Part shown: positions 1 to 8,791 of the stretch, piece by piece
Layout: every line of letters starts with the position of its first letter
How positions within the stretch are numbered: position 1 is the first letter of the stretch
From: Erysipelotrichaceae bacterium
GTDB taxonomy: Bacteria; Bacillota_I; Bacilli_A; Erysipelotrichales; Erysipelotrichaceae
Assembly (NCBI GenBank): GCA_017419165.1
Contig: JAFOLW010000034.1
Location: forward strand, 1 to 64,000
Direction: 5' to 3'
DNA: 64,000 nt
Notes under the pieces: model-generated
Database searches by the model: none
What the model was told of the DNA's origin: nothing
The model's input: only the letters and a program-made list of their open reading frames with translations
Translations under genes and position numbers: made by a program

Positions 1-44
1 AGCTGAAGAAACGCTCTTCAGCACAAAACGTGACAGAATAAGAA

Positions 45-85
45 AACCATCTGCATCACAGATCTTCTCTGTAAAACAGATGGTT
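45..85 (-). terminator. Putative rho-independent terminator downstream of the phosphoesterase
   Basis: AACCATCTG (45-53) pairs with CAGATGGTT (77-85), with a smaller nested CAGA/TCTG hairpin inside. Read on the minus strand the stem is followed by a T-rich stretch. It lies about 85 bases past the stop codon of the gene at 170-1636, so it is the likely end of that transcript. The remainder of 1-169 shows no gene. Confidence 0.5.
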
Positions 86-169
86 GTCCTATACACTGAG
101 ATTTAATTATTTCCTTTGTCTACTTGACGGGGAAGGTATCACATCTTATGACGATACCGTTTCTTTCTT

Positions 170-1636
170 TCAATCCAGAACGGTGATCCTGCCTTCGACA
201 TGAGCATCGACATTGTTCATGGAAGACAAGAGTTCTTCGAAGATCGAGAAATCTTCGGTGATGACCATGCGCGGCTTCTTGTTGGCGCAGACTTCTTCGA
301 ACGGAACATTGAAGAATTCGCTGAAGTTCTTGAAATGATAATCCTGCAGGGCGATCCTGATGATCTGGTCATCTTCGATCGCTTTTTCATTGAGCGAGAA
401 TTCCAGCAGCTCGTGCCGGGAGCGGGAATAGACGATCTTCATGCCTTTGGAGACCTGATAGAACTCGGTGTGGGCATCCGGGGAGAAAGCCTCGTCCCGC
501 AGCATGAACAAGATCATCCGCCTGAACTGGCTGCCCGTGACTTCCAGCATCCAGACCGGGGCGTTGAACGGCAGACATTCCTTGAGCTCCTGATACTGGA
601 CGATCGGTCCCATCTGTTTCAGGCGTATCGATCCCGATCCCATCAGCATGACTTCGAAGGAAGAGTCCACCTGTAAGAGGTCGGCGAACAGATTGCCCAG
701 TTCGGTCTCCTGATAGCGGCTCGGATGGGTGAGGGTCCTGTTGAAGTTGGTGATGATGCGCATGTATTTCTCATCGGTCCTGGTCTTATAGGAGCGCAGG
801 ACGCTTTCCAATACCGGGTCAGTTTCGCAGTTTTTCGAAGTGATCGGTATGCATTTCCAGTCATAGGAAAGCATCTTATGTTCGTCGGTATCGATCATGA
901 TGTCGAAGCGGCCGATCTGGTCGGTCCCGACGCCGACCTGGACGATCGGGATGCCGTTGACGATACACGGCTCTTCTAATAGGGTATGGGTATGTCCGCC
1001 GATGATCAGGTCGACGCCCCAGTTGGGATCGAGAAGTTTCGCGAGTTCCTGATCCTGATCGAAACCGATGTGCGTCAGCAAGACCGTCAGATCGACGCGG
1101 GTCGTCTTGTAGTTGTCGATGATGACACCGACTTGTTTGGCGGCCTGCCAGACATCGATGAAGGAACCGATGATCTCTTCGCTCCTGGTGGAGTTGAGCA
1201 CTTCTTCGGTGATGATGCCGATAAACATGACCTTCAGACCGTTGACATCGAGGATCTTATACGGTTCAAAGAGCCTTGCGTGATTGGATTTGATGTACAT
1301 GTTGGCGTTGACGACCGGGAATTTGGCGCAGCGTTCAAGAAACAGCAGATGAGCCAGTCCGTAGTCGACTTCGTGATTTCCCAATGTGACGATGTCCGGA
1401 GACAGAAAATTCATGAGTTCGATCGTAGAAAAGCCTCTGTATTCCGAATCGATGATCGAACCGCGGAACATATCGCCGGCGATCGCAAACAAGACGTTGT
1501 CTTCTTCGCTGCGCACTTTGCGGATGAATCCCGAAAGCAGGGGGACACCGCCTTCGTGGAAACCTTCTTTGGGTTCCGCAAGAAAGTCGCCGTGCATGTC
1601 GTTGGAATGCAAAAGAACCAGTTTTTCCGTTGCCAC
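170..1636 (-). CDS. Bifunctional metallophosphatase / 5'-nucleotidase family protein
   Basis: About 488 residues with the two-domain UshA-like layout: an N-terminal calcineurin-type metallophosphoesterase with the metal-binding motifs SNDMHGDF, AGDMFRG, LGNHEVDYG and GGHTHTLLE, and a C-terminal 5'-nucleotidase domain from about residue 300. There is no signal peptide, so it probably acts in the cytoplasm on nucleotides or related phosphate esters. The start is taken as the GTG at 1636 because AAAGGAG lies a few bases upstream; a TTG 21 bases earlier would overlap that ribosome-binding site. The substrate cannot be told from sequence. Confidence 0.85.
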   Translation of the reverse strand: MATEKLVLLHSNDMHGDFLAEPKEGFHEGGVPLLSGFIRKVRSEEDNVLFAIAGDMFRGSIIDSEYRGFSTIELMNFLSPDIVTLGNHEVDYGLAHLLFLERCAKFPVVNANMYIKSNHARLFEPYKILDVNGLKVMFIGIITEEVLNSTRSEEIIGSFIDVWQAAKQVGVIIDNYKTTRVDLTVLLTHIGFDQDQELAKLLDPNWGVDLIIGGHTHTLLEEPCIVNGIPIVQVGVGTDQIGRFDIMIDTDEHKMLSYDWKCIPITSKNCETDPVLESVLRSYKTRTDEKYMRIITNFNRTLTHPSRYQETELGNLFADLLQVDSSFEVMLMGSGSIRLKQMGPIVQYQELKECLPFNAPVWMLEVTGSQFRRMILFMLRDEAFSPDAHTEFYQVSKGMKIVYSRSRHELLEFSLNEKAIEDDQIIRIALQDYHFKNFSEFFNVPFEEVCANKKPRMVITEDFSIFEELLSSMNNVDAHVEGRITVLD

Positions 1637-1672
1637 AAAAACTCCTTTCGTTGTCAATGAATGTAATAAAAA

Positions 1673-1704
1673 GCCTTATATCTCAATTATATAAGATATA
1701 AGGC
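1673..1704 (-). terminator. Rho-independent terminator of the lipoprotein gene
   Basis: GCCTTATATCT and AGATATAAGGC form a perfect 11-bp stem, followed on the minus strand by TTTTTATTA. It lies between the stop of the 1711-2574 gene and the start of the 170-1636 gene, so the two are probably transcribed separately. Confidence 0.75.
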
Positions 1705-1710
1705 GATTTT

Positions 1711-2574
1711 TTACAGATTCAGGAGTTTGATCAGCTCATTCCAGAGCGACAGCGTCCACTTTTCGGCGCTTTGTGCGATCTTGAGGAAATCGTAGTCGGG
1801 ATCATCGACCGTTTCGCCGAAACAGATCCTGACATATTCGACGGCCTGCTTGCCCAAAGCATAGACTTTCTCGGCATCCTCGCCTTCGAGGTCTTCCATA
1901 TAATATCTGAGGGCAACACCGGCTTCATAGACCGCATCGGCATTGGCCATGTGTTCTTCCAGAACACCGTCCCTGATCAGCGGATAGTTGTTCAGGATGG
2001 TGTTTTTATATCCTTCCAGGTCCGTTTCTGAGAGCTGCGATGCCCGAGGCAGAGCGTCGATCGTATCGGACTCCAATGCTTCAAAATGGCTTTCCACGTC
2101 TGCCCAGTGCAGTGTCCGTTTCTTTTCGACCAGGCCCCAGTCTTCATCGCTCCAGCTTTCGATCTCTCCCTGACGGGCTGCGATCGAGGCCTTGAGATCG
2201 TCGAGTTTTCCTTTTTCGTAAGCCGCTTCGATCAGGGCAGTCACATCTTCGCAAAGCAGGTTGAGCGTATTGGACTGGATGGAATTGGAACAGGAAGCCA
2301 GCTGCTGAAGGAAGATTGCATCCTTATATAAGGATAAGAGACCCTCTTCATCTTCTTCCCTGACACCGGAAGAGACCTGCGATGCTTCGGCCAGGACTTT
2401 GTCCGTCAGCTGTTTGAACTCATCGATCGAATAGGAATCGTAGGCATTTGCCGTTTCGACAGTCTGTTTATATGCGTCATCGTATTTTGCCCGGGCGTCT
2501 TGCCAGGAGACCGTCTTGGCGCCGCAGCCGGATATGAATATCAGGATCAGTGATAAGGTCAGAATCTTTTTCAT
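1711..2574 (-). CDS. Lipoprotein of unknown function
   Basis: 287 residues. The N-terminus MKKILTLSLILIFISGCG is a clear type II signal peptide with lipobox ISGC, so the mature protein should be a lipoprotein on the outer face of the membrane. The rest is acidic, helical in character and rich in Tyr and Glu, without a motif I recognise. AAAGGAGG precedes the ATG and a TATAAT -10 box lies at 2611-2616 on the minus strand. It has its own terminator (1673-1704), so it is probably monocistronic. Confidence 0.75.
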   Translation of the reverse strand: MKKILTLSLILIFISGCGAKTVSWQDARAKYDDAYKQTVETANAYDSYSIDEFKQLTDKVLAEASQVSSGVREEDEEGLLSLYKDAIFLQQLASCSNSIQSNTLNLLCEDVTALIEAAYEKGKLDDLKASIAARQGEIESWSDEDWGLVEKKRTLHWADVESHFEALESDTIDALPRASQLSETDLEGYKNTILNNYPLIRDGVLEEHMANADAVYEAGVALRYYMEDLEGEDAEKVYALGKQAVEYVRICFGETVDDPDYDFLKIAQSAEKWTLSLWNELIKLLNL

Positions 2575-2665
2575 CGATGTCCTCCTTTGAATGTTTTTTG
2601 ATATGGTTTCATTATACTATGAATGCTTTTTTACAAAAGCCGGAATTGTCGGATGGAAAAAGAAA

Positions 2666-2683
2666 AAGTCCCTTGCGGGACTT
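2666..2683 (-). terminator. Terminator of the tRNA-Leu transcript
   Basis: AAGTCCC and GGGACTT flank a TTGC loop and are followed on the minus strand by TTTTTC and further Ts, starting 12 bases past the encoded CCA of the tRNA. Confidence 0.8.
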
Positions 2684-2694
2684 CATTTTTGAAG

Positions 2695-2779
2695 TGGTGC
2701 ACCGAACAGGACTTGAACCTGCACGAGTCGCCCCATATGAACCTGAATCATACGCGTCTGCCAATTCCGCCATCGGTGC
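2695..2779 (-). tRNA. tRNA-Leu, anticodon CAG
   Basis: Read on the minus strand the acceptor halves are GCACCGA and TCGGTGC, with CCA encoded. The D-arm GCGGAATTGGCAGACGC is typical of tRNA-Leu. The anticodon stem TATGA/TCATA encloses TTCAGGT, giving anticodon CAG (template positions 2743-2745). The long variable arm expected of a class II tRNA and a T-arm with TTCAAGT are present. It is a single tRNA, not part of a cluster here. Confidence 0.95.
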
Positions 2780-2787
2780 ATATGAAT

Positions 2788-2816
2788 ATTCTAACACAAA
2801 ATTCTTGAAACTCAAA
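2788..2816 (-). promoter_or_regulatory. Promoter of tRNA-Leu
   Basis: On the minus strand TTTGAG is followed by 17 bases and TAGAAT (2788-2793), with TGT directly upstream of the -10 (extended -10). Transcription would begin close to the mature tRNA 5' end. It overlaps the divergent typA promoter. Confidence 0.65.
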
Positions 2817-2832
2817 CGTTAAATGATAAAAT
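2805..2832 (+). promoter_or_regulatory. typA promoter, probably leaderless
   Basis: TTGAAA (2805-2810), 16 bases, then TAAAAT (2827-2832) with TGA in front (extended -10). Only 8 bases separate the -10 from the typA ATG and no Shine-Dalgarno site is present, so the transcript should start at or next to the start codon. Confidence 0.65.
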
Positions 2833-2840
2833 AATCTAGT

Positions 2841-4676
2841 ATGGAATTTAAAAAGATTATCAACGTGGCGGTGATCGCCCATGTAGATGCCGGTAAGTCG
2901 ACTTTGGTCGATGCTTTTCTGGCGCAGTCACATGTTTTTTCCGAACATGAGGAAGTCGTCTCACAGGTCATGGATTCCAACGATCTGGAAAGAGAAAGAG
3001 GCATCACGATCTATTCCAAAAACTGTTCGATCGTTTACCAGGATTATAAGATCAATATCGTCGATACACCGGGACATGCCGATTTCTCAAGTGAAGTCGA
3101 GCGCATCATCAAGACGGTCGATACCGTCATCCTGCTGGTGGACTCTTCCGAAGGCCCGATGCCGCAGACCCGTTTCGTATTGAAGAAATCGCTGGAAGCC
3201 GGATTGCGTCCGATCCTTCTGATCAACAAGATCGATAAGAAGGACGCCAGGATCAACGAAGTCATCGATGAAGTCTACGACCTGTTCCTGGACCTCAACG
3301 CCAATGACGATCAGCTGGATTTCCCGATCTTATACGGCATTGCCAGGAACGGCATCGTCCGTTACAATCCGTCGGATTCCAACGACGATATCAATCCGCT
3401 GTTTGAGACGATCGTCTCCCATGTCAAGCCATATCCCGATAAGACGGATGAACCGCTGGTCATGCAGGTATCGGCGCTGGCTTATGACGACTACATCGGA
3501 AGGATCGGCGTGGGCCGCGTCTATTCCGGCATCATCAGACAGAACGCGATGATCTCCGTATGCAACAACGGCGGCAAAAAAGAAAACCGCAAGATCGCCA
3601 ATCTTTACAACTACCAGGGTCTGAAACGTACTGCCATCGCCGAAGCACAGTGCGGTGACATCGTGATGATCTCGGGTATCGAAAACATCGAGATCGGTGA
3701 TACGATCGGTCCGGAAGGCGTCTTTGAACCGCTCCCGCAGATCGACATCGAAGAACCGACTCTTTCCATGAACTTCATGGTCAACACTTCTCCGTTCCAG
3801 GGCAAGTCCGGCAAGTACGTGACCAGCCGCAACATCAAGGAAAGACTTGAAAGGGAACTGGAGACCAACGTCGGACTTCGCGTCGAGACGACAGCGACGA
3901 CCGATACCTTCAAAGTTTCCGGCAGAGGCGAGCTTCATCTTTCGATCTTGCTGGAAAACATGAGAAGAGAAGGTTATGAGATCGCCGTCAGCCGTCCGGA
4001 AGTCATCTTCAAGAAGATCGACGGCAAGCTCAATGAACCGATCGAAGAAGTGATCTGCTCGGTCCCGAACGATTATTCCGGTACCGTCATCAATAAGCTC
4101 AATCTGCGCAAAGGACAGATGATCGACATTCAGGATGAGGGTTCCTACACCAGGATCATCTACCATGTCTCGACCAGAGGTCTCCTGGGTTATCGCAGTG
4201 AATTCATCAACGATACCAAGGGCGAAGGCGTCATGGTCAGAAAATTCATCCAGTATGAACCGTTCGTCGGTGAGATCCCGCAGAGGACCAACGGCGCTCT
4301 GATCTCCATGGCTTCCGGCAAGGCGATGACCTATGCCTTGTGGAACCTGCAGGAGAGAGGCCAGCTGTTCGTCACGCCGCAGACGGAAGTCTATGAGGGC
4401 ATGATCATCGGCGTCTCTTCCAAGACGCAGGATATCGAAGTCAACCCGACCGTCAACAAGAAGATGACGGCGATCCGTTCGACCGGCAACGATGAGGCGA
4501 TGAAACTGGTTCCGGCGAGAGTCTTCTCTTTGGAAGAAGCGCTGGAATTCATCAACGACGATGAGCTCGTTGAGATCACGCCGGATGCCATCCGTCTGAG
4601 AAAGAGATATCTGACCAACCTCGACCGCCGCAGACATATGCGTGCCGTCGCCAAAGAAGCCAGCAAACAGGACTGA
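2841..4676 (+). CDS. typA: Ribosome-associated GTPase TypA/BipA
   Basis: 611 residues, normal length for TypA. The translation-factor GTPase motifs are present: G1 [10 protein letters not shown]2 RGITI, G3 DTPGHADF, G4 NKID. The TypA-typical [20 protein letters not shown] and C-terminal [13 protein letters not shown] follow. TypA binds the 70S ribosome and supports assembly and growth at low temperature or under stress. G1 reads VDAGKS where TypA usually has VDHGKT, as in EF-G. It stands alone between its own promoter and terminator, and appears to be translated from a leaderless mRNA. Confidence 0.95.
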   Translation: MEFKKIINVAVIAHVDAGKSTLVDAFLAQSHVFSEHEEVVSQVMDSNDLERERGITIYSKNCSIVYQDYKINIVDTPGHADFSSEVERIIKTVDTVILLVDSSEGPMPQTRFVLKKSLEAGLRPILLINKIDKKDARINEVIDEVYDLFLDLNANDDQLDFPILYGIARNGIVRYNPSDSNDDINPLFETIVSHVKPYPDKTDEPLVMQVSALAYDDYIGRIGVGRVYSGIIRQNAMISVCNNGGKKENRKIANLYNYQGLKRTAIAEAQCGDIVMISGIENIEIGDTIGPEGVFEPLPQIDIEEPTLSMNFMVNTSPFQGKSGKYVTSRNIKERLERELETNVGLRVETTATTDTFKVSGRGELHLSILLENMRREGYEIAVSRPEVIFKKIDGKLNEPIEEVICSVPNDYSGTVINKLNLRKGQMIDIQDEGSYTRIIYHVSTRGLLGYRSEFINDTKGEGVMVRKFIQYEPFVGEIPQRTNGALISMASGKAMTYALWNLQERGQLFVTPQTEVYEGMIIGVSSKTQDIEVNPTVNKKMTAIRSTGNDEAMKLVPARVFSLEEALEFINDDELVEITPDAIRLRKRYLTNLDRRRHMRAVAKEASKQD

Positions 4677-4697
4677 TATGACCGGTCCTGTTTTTTT
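4668..4697 (+). terminator. typA terminator overlapping the stop codon
   Basis: CAGGAC (4668-4673) pairs with GTCCTG (4685-4690), followed by seven Ts. The left arm contains the last codons of typA. Confidence 0.8.
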
Positions 4698-4800
4698 ATC
4701 CGATCTCCCGAAAATAAAAAACATGGTTTCTGTGATAGAGTAGAGATAGTTTCATAAGAAAAAAAGAAAGATGTTCGATCCGCTGTAAGTGAGGTTTTCT

Positions 4801-5361
4801 ATGTTGAAAAAAGCATTTCTGTTATTTATCAATACCTTTTCCATCTCGATGACGGCCAATTCGGGCTATGCGATGTTAGGCGTCATCAAAAACCGCTTCG
4901 TCGACAAGTATCAGTGGTTCACGAAAGAGGAGATGGAAGACTATATCGCACTGGCACAGAGCTGTCCGGGACCGATCGCCTGTTCCTCGTCGATGATCAT
5001 CGGTTATCAGTCCAGCGGGATCCTTGGAGCTTTGGCAGCCGTGCTCGGCGTCATCCTGCCGCCGTTTCTCATGATGGCTCTCGTGACTTATTTCTATACG
5101 TTCATTTCGACCAATGCCTATGTCAGGATCTTCATCACCGGCATGCAGGCGGGAGTCTGTGCGATGCTGCTGGATGTCGTGCTGGGCTTGTTCGGCGGCG
5201 TGGTCAAGATGAACAGACCGTTTTATTACATCATGGTCGTCTTATCGTTCCTCTATGTACGTCTGACACCGTATTCGATCTTCTTCCTGGCTCTGATCTG
5301 CATCGGCATCGCCGTTTTGAAAACACTGCTGTTCAAAAAAGAAACGGAGGAAAAGGCATGA
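4801..5361 (+). CDS. Chromate transporter family protein, first half
   Basis: 186 residues, a short-chain CHR family membrane protein. It has several hydrophobic helices and the family motif region ALAQSCPGPIACSSSMIIGY. Short-chain CHR proteins work as pairs, and the partner follows with an ATGA overlap. The ATG at 4801 is preceded by GTGAGG. Members export chromate or transport other anions; the real substrate here is unknown. Confidence 0.85.
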   Translation: MLKKAFLLFINTFSISMTANSGYAMLGVIKNRFVDKYQWFTKEEMEDYIALAQSCPGPIACSSSMIIGYQSSGILGALAAVLGVILPPFLMMALVTYFYTFISTNAYVRIFITGMQAGVCAMLLDVVLGLFGGVVKMNRPFYYIMVVLSFLYVRLTPYSIFFLALICIGIAVLKTLLFKKETEEKA

Positions 5362-5915
5362 TCTCCATTCTTGATATTTTTCTCAATTTCTTAAAGATCG
5401 GCGTCTTTGCCTTCGGCGGAGCCTATGCGGTCATCCCGCTGATCGAGGAACAGATGGTCACCAATACAAAATGGATGAGTTTTGCGGAATTCTCGGATCT
5501 GCTGGCGATCGATGAGCTCACTCCCGGTCCGATCATCGTCAATGCTTCGACTTTTATCGGAATGAAGCTTGCCTCTCTGCCCGGTGCCATCGCTGCGACT
5601 TTGGGCTGTGTGATACCCGGCTGTATCATCGCTTTGATCCTGATCCACTTGTATCAGAGATATAAACAGATCCCTCTGATCTCAGAGTCGATCCGCGTCC
5701 TCAAGTGTATGTCAGTAGCCCTGATCTTTTCGGTGCTGATCAAGATGTTTCTCAAGGCAGTGTTCCCGCAGGGTTCCTATGCATTGAAAGAGATGAACAT
5801 CCTTTCTCTTGTCATGGTCTGTGTCTCTTTCTATGCCTTGAAGAAGTTTCGTCTCAATCCGATGATCGTCATGATCTGCTGCGGCTGTATCAGCCTGTTG
5901 GCTTCGTTCATATGA
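5358..5915 (+). CDS. Chromate transporter family protein, second half
   Basis: 185 residues, the partner of the preceding gene, starting at an ATG that overlaps its stop (ATGA) after GGAGG. It shows FAFGGAYAVIPLIEEQ near the N-terminus and DELTPGPIIVNASTFIG, the CHR signature, followed by hydrophobic helices. The two proteins are expected to assemble in opposite membrane orientations. Co-translation fits a two-protein transporter. Confidence 0.85.
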   Translation: MISILDIFLNFLKIGVFAFGGAYAVIPLIEEQMVTNTKWMSFAEFSDLLAIDELTPGPIIVNASTFIGMKLASLPGAIAATLGCVIPGCIIALILIHLYQRYKQIPLISESIRVLKCMSVALIFSVLIKMFLKAVFPQGSYALKEMNILSLVMVCVSFYALKKFRLNPMIVMICCGCISLLASFI

Positions 5916-5945
5916 CCGGAAAAGATCAAAGATCATCATATGCAG

Positions 5946-5970
5946 GCATCCGTCTTGACGGGTGCTTTTT
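5946..5970 (+). terminator. Terminator after the chromate-family pair
   Basis: GCATCCGTC (5946-5954) pairs with GACGGGTGC (5957-5965, one wobble pair), followed by TTTTT. Confidence 0.75.
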
Positions 5971-6000
5971 CTTAAGATGAATTTTATGCGTATTTTACAG

Positions 6001-6006
6001 TAAAAT
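6001..6006 (+). promoter_or_regulatory. -10 box of the U32/SPOUT operon, probably leaderless
   Basis: TAAAAT lies 9 bases before the ATG at 6016. No Shine-Dalgarno site and no convincing -35 box are visible. Confidence 0.5.
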
Positions 6007-6015
6007 AGAAGTAGT

Positions 6016-6888
6016 ATGGAACTATTGTTCACTTTGCGGAAACTCGAACCGCTGGAAAAACTGCTGCCGTTTGCCGACGGCGTGATCGCCGGAAAGCATT
6101 TCACGACCGGTTATCATCTTTCTTTGGAAGAGATGAGACAGGCTGCCCGTTTCTGCAAGACCTTTCATAAAAAGTTTTACATCGCGATGGATGATTTCAT
6201 CTGTGAAGATGAGAAGATGCTGATGTACGACTATCTGGATTTCATCGATTCCATCGATGCCGACGGGATCTTTTTTCATGATCTCGGCGTATACAATGCC
6301 GCCAAATCCTACGGCATGCTGTCGAAGCTGATCTATGACGGCAAGACGGTCTTGTGCAATTCGTTCGATTCGGCATTCTTTCTGGAGAAGGGCATCGATT
6401 CCGTGGTGTTTTCCAGAGAACTGACCCTTGAAGAAGTCAAAGGGATCGTGCATAATCTTCCGGGAAGAGTCGACATGCAGATCTTCGGTCATCTGCGCAT
6501 GTCGTATTCCAAGCGCAATTTTTTGACCAATTACTTCCGTCAGATCGGTAGAGACTATGATTTCAAGGGCAAAGAGACCCTGACTTTGGTCGAGGAACAA
6601 AGAGAATACAAGATGCCGATCGTGGAAGATGAAGACGGCACCTATATCTATACGGACTACATCTTCGAGATGTTCTCGGAGATCGCCGAACTGAAAGACG
6701 GACTCAAGCGGGGCATCGTGGATACCCTGTTCATCGAGGATGATGCTTTGATCGCACAGGTCCTGAGGGACTACAAGCGGGTCTCGTCTTCCAACGCCGG
6801 TTTCATCAGAGATTCTTTCCTGCACAATCATCCGGGGAACTATTCTTCCGGTTACTTATATCAGAAGACCAATATCGTCAAAGAATGA
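6016..6888 (+). CDS. U32-family protein, first subunit (TrhP1/YrrN-like)
   Basis: 290 residues, resembling the shorter member of the YrrN/YrrO pair of U32 proteins. In Bacillus subtilis this pair (TrhP1/TrhP2) takes part in hydroxylation of tRNA uridine-34; earlier annotation as peptidase or collagenase is probably misleading. Features are an N-terminal TIM-barrel-like region (FADGVIAG, DADGIFFHDLG) and QIFGHLRMSYSKRNFL near residue 155. It overlaps the longer U32 gene by 4 bases. The role is inferred from the family and from the pairing. Confidence 0.75.
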   Translation: MELLFTLRKLEPLEKLLPFADGVIAGKHFTTGYHLSLEEMRQAARFCKTFHKKFYIAMDDFICEDEKMLMYDYLDFIDSIDADGIFFHDLGVYNAAKSYGMLSKLIYDGKTVLCNSFDSAFFLEKGIDSVVFSRELTLEEVKGIVHNLPGRVDMQIFGHLRMSYSKRNFLTNYFRQIGRDYDFKGKETLTLVEEQREYKMPIVEDEDGTYIYTDYIFEMFSEIAELKDGLKRGIVDTLFIEDDALIAQVLRDYKRVSSSNAGFIRDSFLHNHPGNYSSGYLYQKTNIVKE

Positions 6889-8093
6889 ATAAGATCGAAC
6901 TGTTAGCACCCGCGAAGGACCTGGAGAAGGCCAAGATCGCGATCATGTACGGAGCGGATGCCGTCTATGTGGGCGGCAAGTTTTACTCACTTCGTTCCCG
7001 CGCTTCCAATTTTTCGCTTGAGGATCTCAAGGAACTTTCGCAGTTCGCCAAGAGATACGGCGCCAAGGTCTTCGTGACCGTCAACATCGTTTTTCATGAC
7101 GATGACTATCAGGGGATACGGGAGTATCTGCGTTATCTTGATAAGATCGGCATCGATGCGGTCATCATCTCCTCCCTCGCTCTCATACCGGAAGTGAAGA
7201 AGGAAGCGCCGCACATCGAATGTCACATCTCGACGCAGCTGTCTTCTTTGAATTCTTCCGCCGTACGGACTTTGAAAGAATTCGGTGCGGACCGCATCGT
7301 CTTGGGCAGAGAGGCGTCCATGGCACAGATCGAACAGATCGCCAAAAAGGTCTCCGTTCCTCTGGAAGTCTTCATTCACGGCGGCATGTGTTCCAATTAT
7401 TCGGGCAGATGCGTGCTGTCCAACCGCATGACCCTGCGTGATGCCAACCGGGGCGGCTGTGCCCATTCCTGCCGCTGGAAATATCATCTTTATGACGGCG
7501 ACAGGGAGATCTCGGAAAAAGACTGTCTTCTGTCGATGTCTTCCAAGGACCTGAGGGCTTCCGCTTATGTGGAGAGGATGATCCGCGCGGGCATCGCTTC
7601 ATTGAAGATCGAAGGGCGCATGAAATCGGAATACTATATCGGTCAGGTCGTCAAGACGTACCGGAAGATGATCGATGAGATCTATGAAAAGGGAAGTCTT
7701 TCTTTCGACCGTCTGCAGTACTATGACCTCGAACTTTCCAAAGCCGAGAACCGTCCCGCCGATGACGGTTTCCTTTCGGGGGATTGCGACAATACGAAAC
7801 ATCTTTACGGTGTCAACGGCGCCGGTGTGACCCATGACTACGTAGGCTTCATCCACGATTTCGACCCGCGGCGCAATATTGCCTTCGTCGAAGTCAAAAA
7901 CGTTTTTGCCAGAGGAGATGAGCTGGAAGTCTTCGGACCGAAGATCGACAACCGGAGGTTCATTGCCGAGGTCATGTTCGATGAGGATTATGAACCTGTG
8001 GAACTGGCCAACCGGCCGACCCAGCTGCTGATGGTGCGGATGCCTTTTGCGGCGGAAAAGGGCGACATGATACGAAAGGCGGCGAAACGATGA
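6885..8093 (+). CDS. U32-family protein, second subunit (TrhP2/YrrO-like)
   Basis: 402 residues, with the full U32 signature: ELLAPAKDLEKAKIAIMYGA at the N-terminus, VFIHGGMCSNYSGRC near residue 165 and NRGGCAHSCRWKY near 190. The Cys residues of the last two motifs are the conserved iron-sulfur ligands of the family. LKIEGRMKSEYY follows at about 240. It is the larger partner of the preceding protein and likely works with it in tRNA wobble-uridine hydroxylation. Two RNA methyltransferase genes follow, each with a 4-base overlap, which supports an RNA-modification role. Confidence 0.85.
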   Translation: MNKIELLAPAKDLEKAKIAIMYGADAVYVGGKFYSLRSRASNFSLEDLKELSQFAKRYGAKVFVTVNIVFHDDDYQGIREYLRYLDKIGIDAVIISSLALIPEVKKEAPHIECHISTQLSSLNSSAVRTLKEFGADRIVLGREASMAQIEQIAKKVSVPLEVFIHGGMCSNYSGRCVLSNRMTLRDANRGGCAHSCRWKYHLYDGDREISEKDCLLSMSSKDLRASAYVERMIRAGIASLKIEGRMKSEYYIGQVVKTYRKMIDEIYEKGSLSFDRLQYYDLELSKAENRPADDGFLSGDCDNTKHLYGVNGAGVTHDYVGFIHDFDPRRNIAFVEVKNVFARGDELEVFGPKIDNRRFIAEVMFDEDYEPVELANRPTQLLMVRMPFAAEKGDMIRKAAKR

Positions 8094-8791
8094 TCATCGA
8101 AGGCGCGATCTCGGTCAAAGCCGCTTTGTTGAATAAGAAAAGGAAAGTCTTCCGAGTCTATATCGACAAAGAAAAGCGGACCAAAGACTTCAATTTCATC
8201 AGAAAGATCGTGAAAGCGGAAGATATCGAGCTGAACGAGATGGGAAGGGAAGAACTTGCCGCCGTACTTACCGGCAAGAGCCACGGCGGTGTCGGGGCGG
8301 AGGTCTCTTCAAGAGAGGAAGACGGATTCGAAGACGGAGATATCTTTTATCTCGACGGGATCGAAGATCCTTTCAATCTGGGCTATTCATTAAGAAGCCT
8401 TTATGCCCTGGGCGTGAAGAACGTCTTATTGTCGAAGCGGGACTATTCCTTGATGGAAGCGCAGCTGCTGAAATCTTCGGCCGGGGCTTATGACATGATC
8501 CGTCTGCGGATCGCAGAGGATCCGGTCGAGCTGATGAAAGGATTCAAAAAGGAAGGTTACCGTCTATACGGCTTATACAGAGGGGAAGATTCAACGGACA
8601 TCTTTGATGTCCGGTTTGCCGAGAAGGCTTTGTTTATGCTGGGCGGGGAGAAACGCGGGATCTCAGGCGAACTGCTGGATCTGTGCGATGAGCACCTCTA
8701 TATCTCGTACGGTTCGGATTTCCGCAATGCCTTGAATGCCTGTGCGGCACTGGATGTCGTGGTGACATTATTGAGAAAACAGAGAAGATGA
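8090..8791 (+). CDS. TrmH/SpoU (SPOUT) family RNA 2'-O-methyltransferase, copy 1
   Basis: 233 residues. A short N-terminal substrate-binding part is followed by the SPOUT knot: motif 1 LDGIEDPFNLGYSLRSL, motif 2 FMLGGEKRGIS, motif 3 YGSDFRNALNACAALDVVV. Motif 3 is less canonical (ALNA instead of the usual SLNV), so the target may differ from RlmB or TrmH. SPOUT enzymes transfer a methyl group from S-adenosylmethionine to ribose 2'-OH in rRNA or tRNA. It overlaps both neighbours by 4 bases. Confidence 0.85.
   Translation: MIIEGAISVKAALLNKKRKVFRVYIDKEKRTKDFNFIRKIVKAEDIELNEMGREELAAVLTGKSHGGVGAEVSSREEDGFEDGDIFYLDGIEDPFNLGYSLRSLYALGVKNVLLSKRDYSLMEAQLLKSSAGAYDMIRLRIAEDPVELMKGFKKEGYRLYGLYRGEDSTDIFDVRFAEKALFMLGGEKRGISGELLDLCDEHLYISYGSDFRNALNACAALDVVVTLLRKQRR

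Noticed and set aside
1637-1657. TTG start seven codons upstream for the phosphoesterase
   Set aside because: The AAAGGAG ribosome-binding site lies within those codons and serves the GTG at 1636.
3330-4724. 464-codon open frame on the minus strand opposite typA
   Set aside because: Antisense shadow of a strongly coding gene; no ribosome-binding site, low-complexity Asp/Arg/His-rich composition, no known motif.
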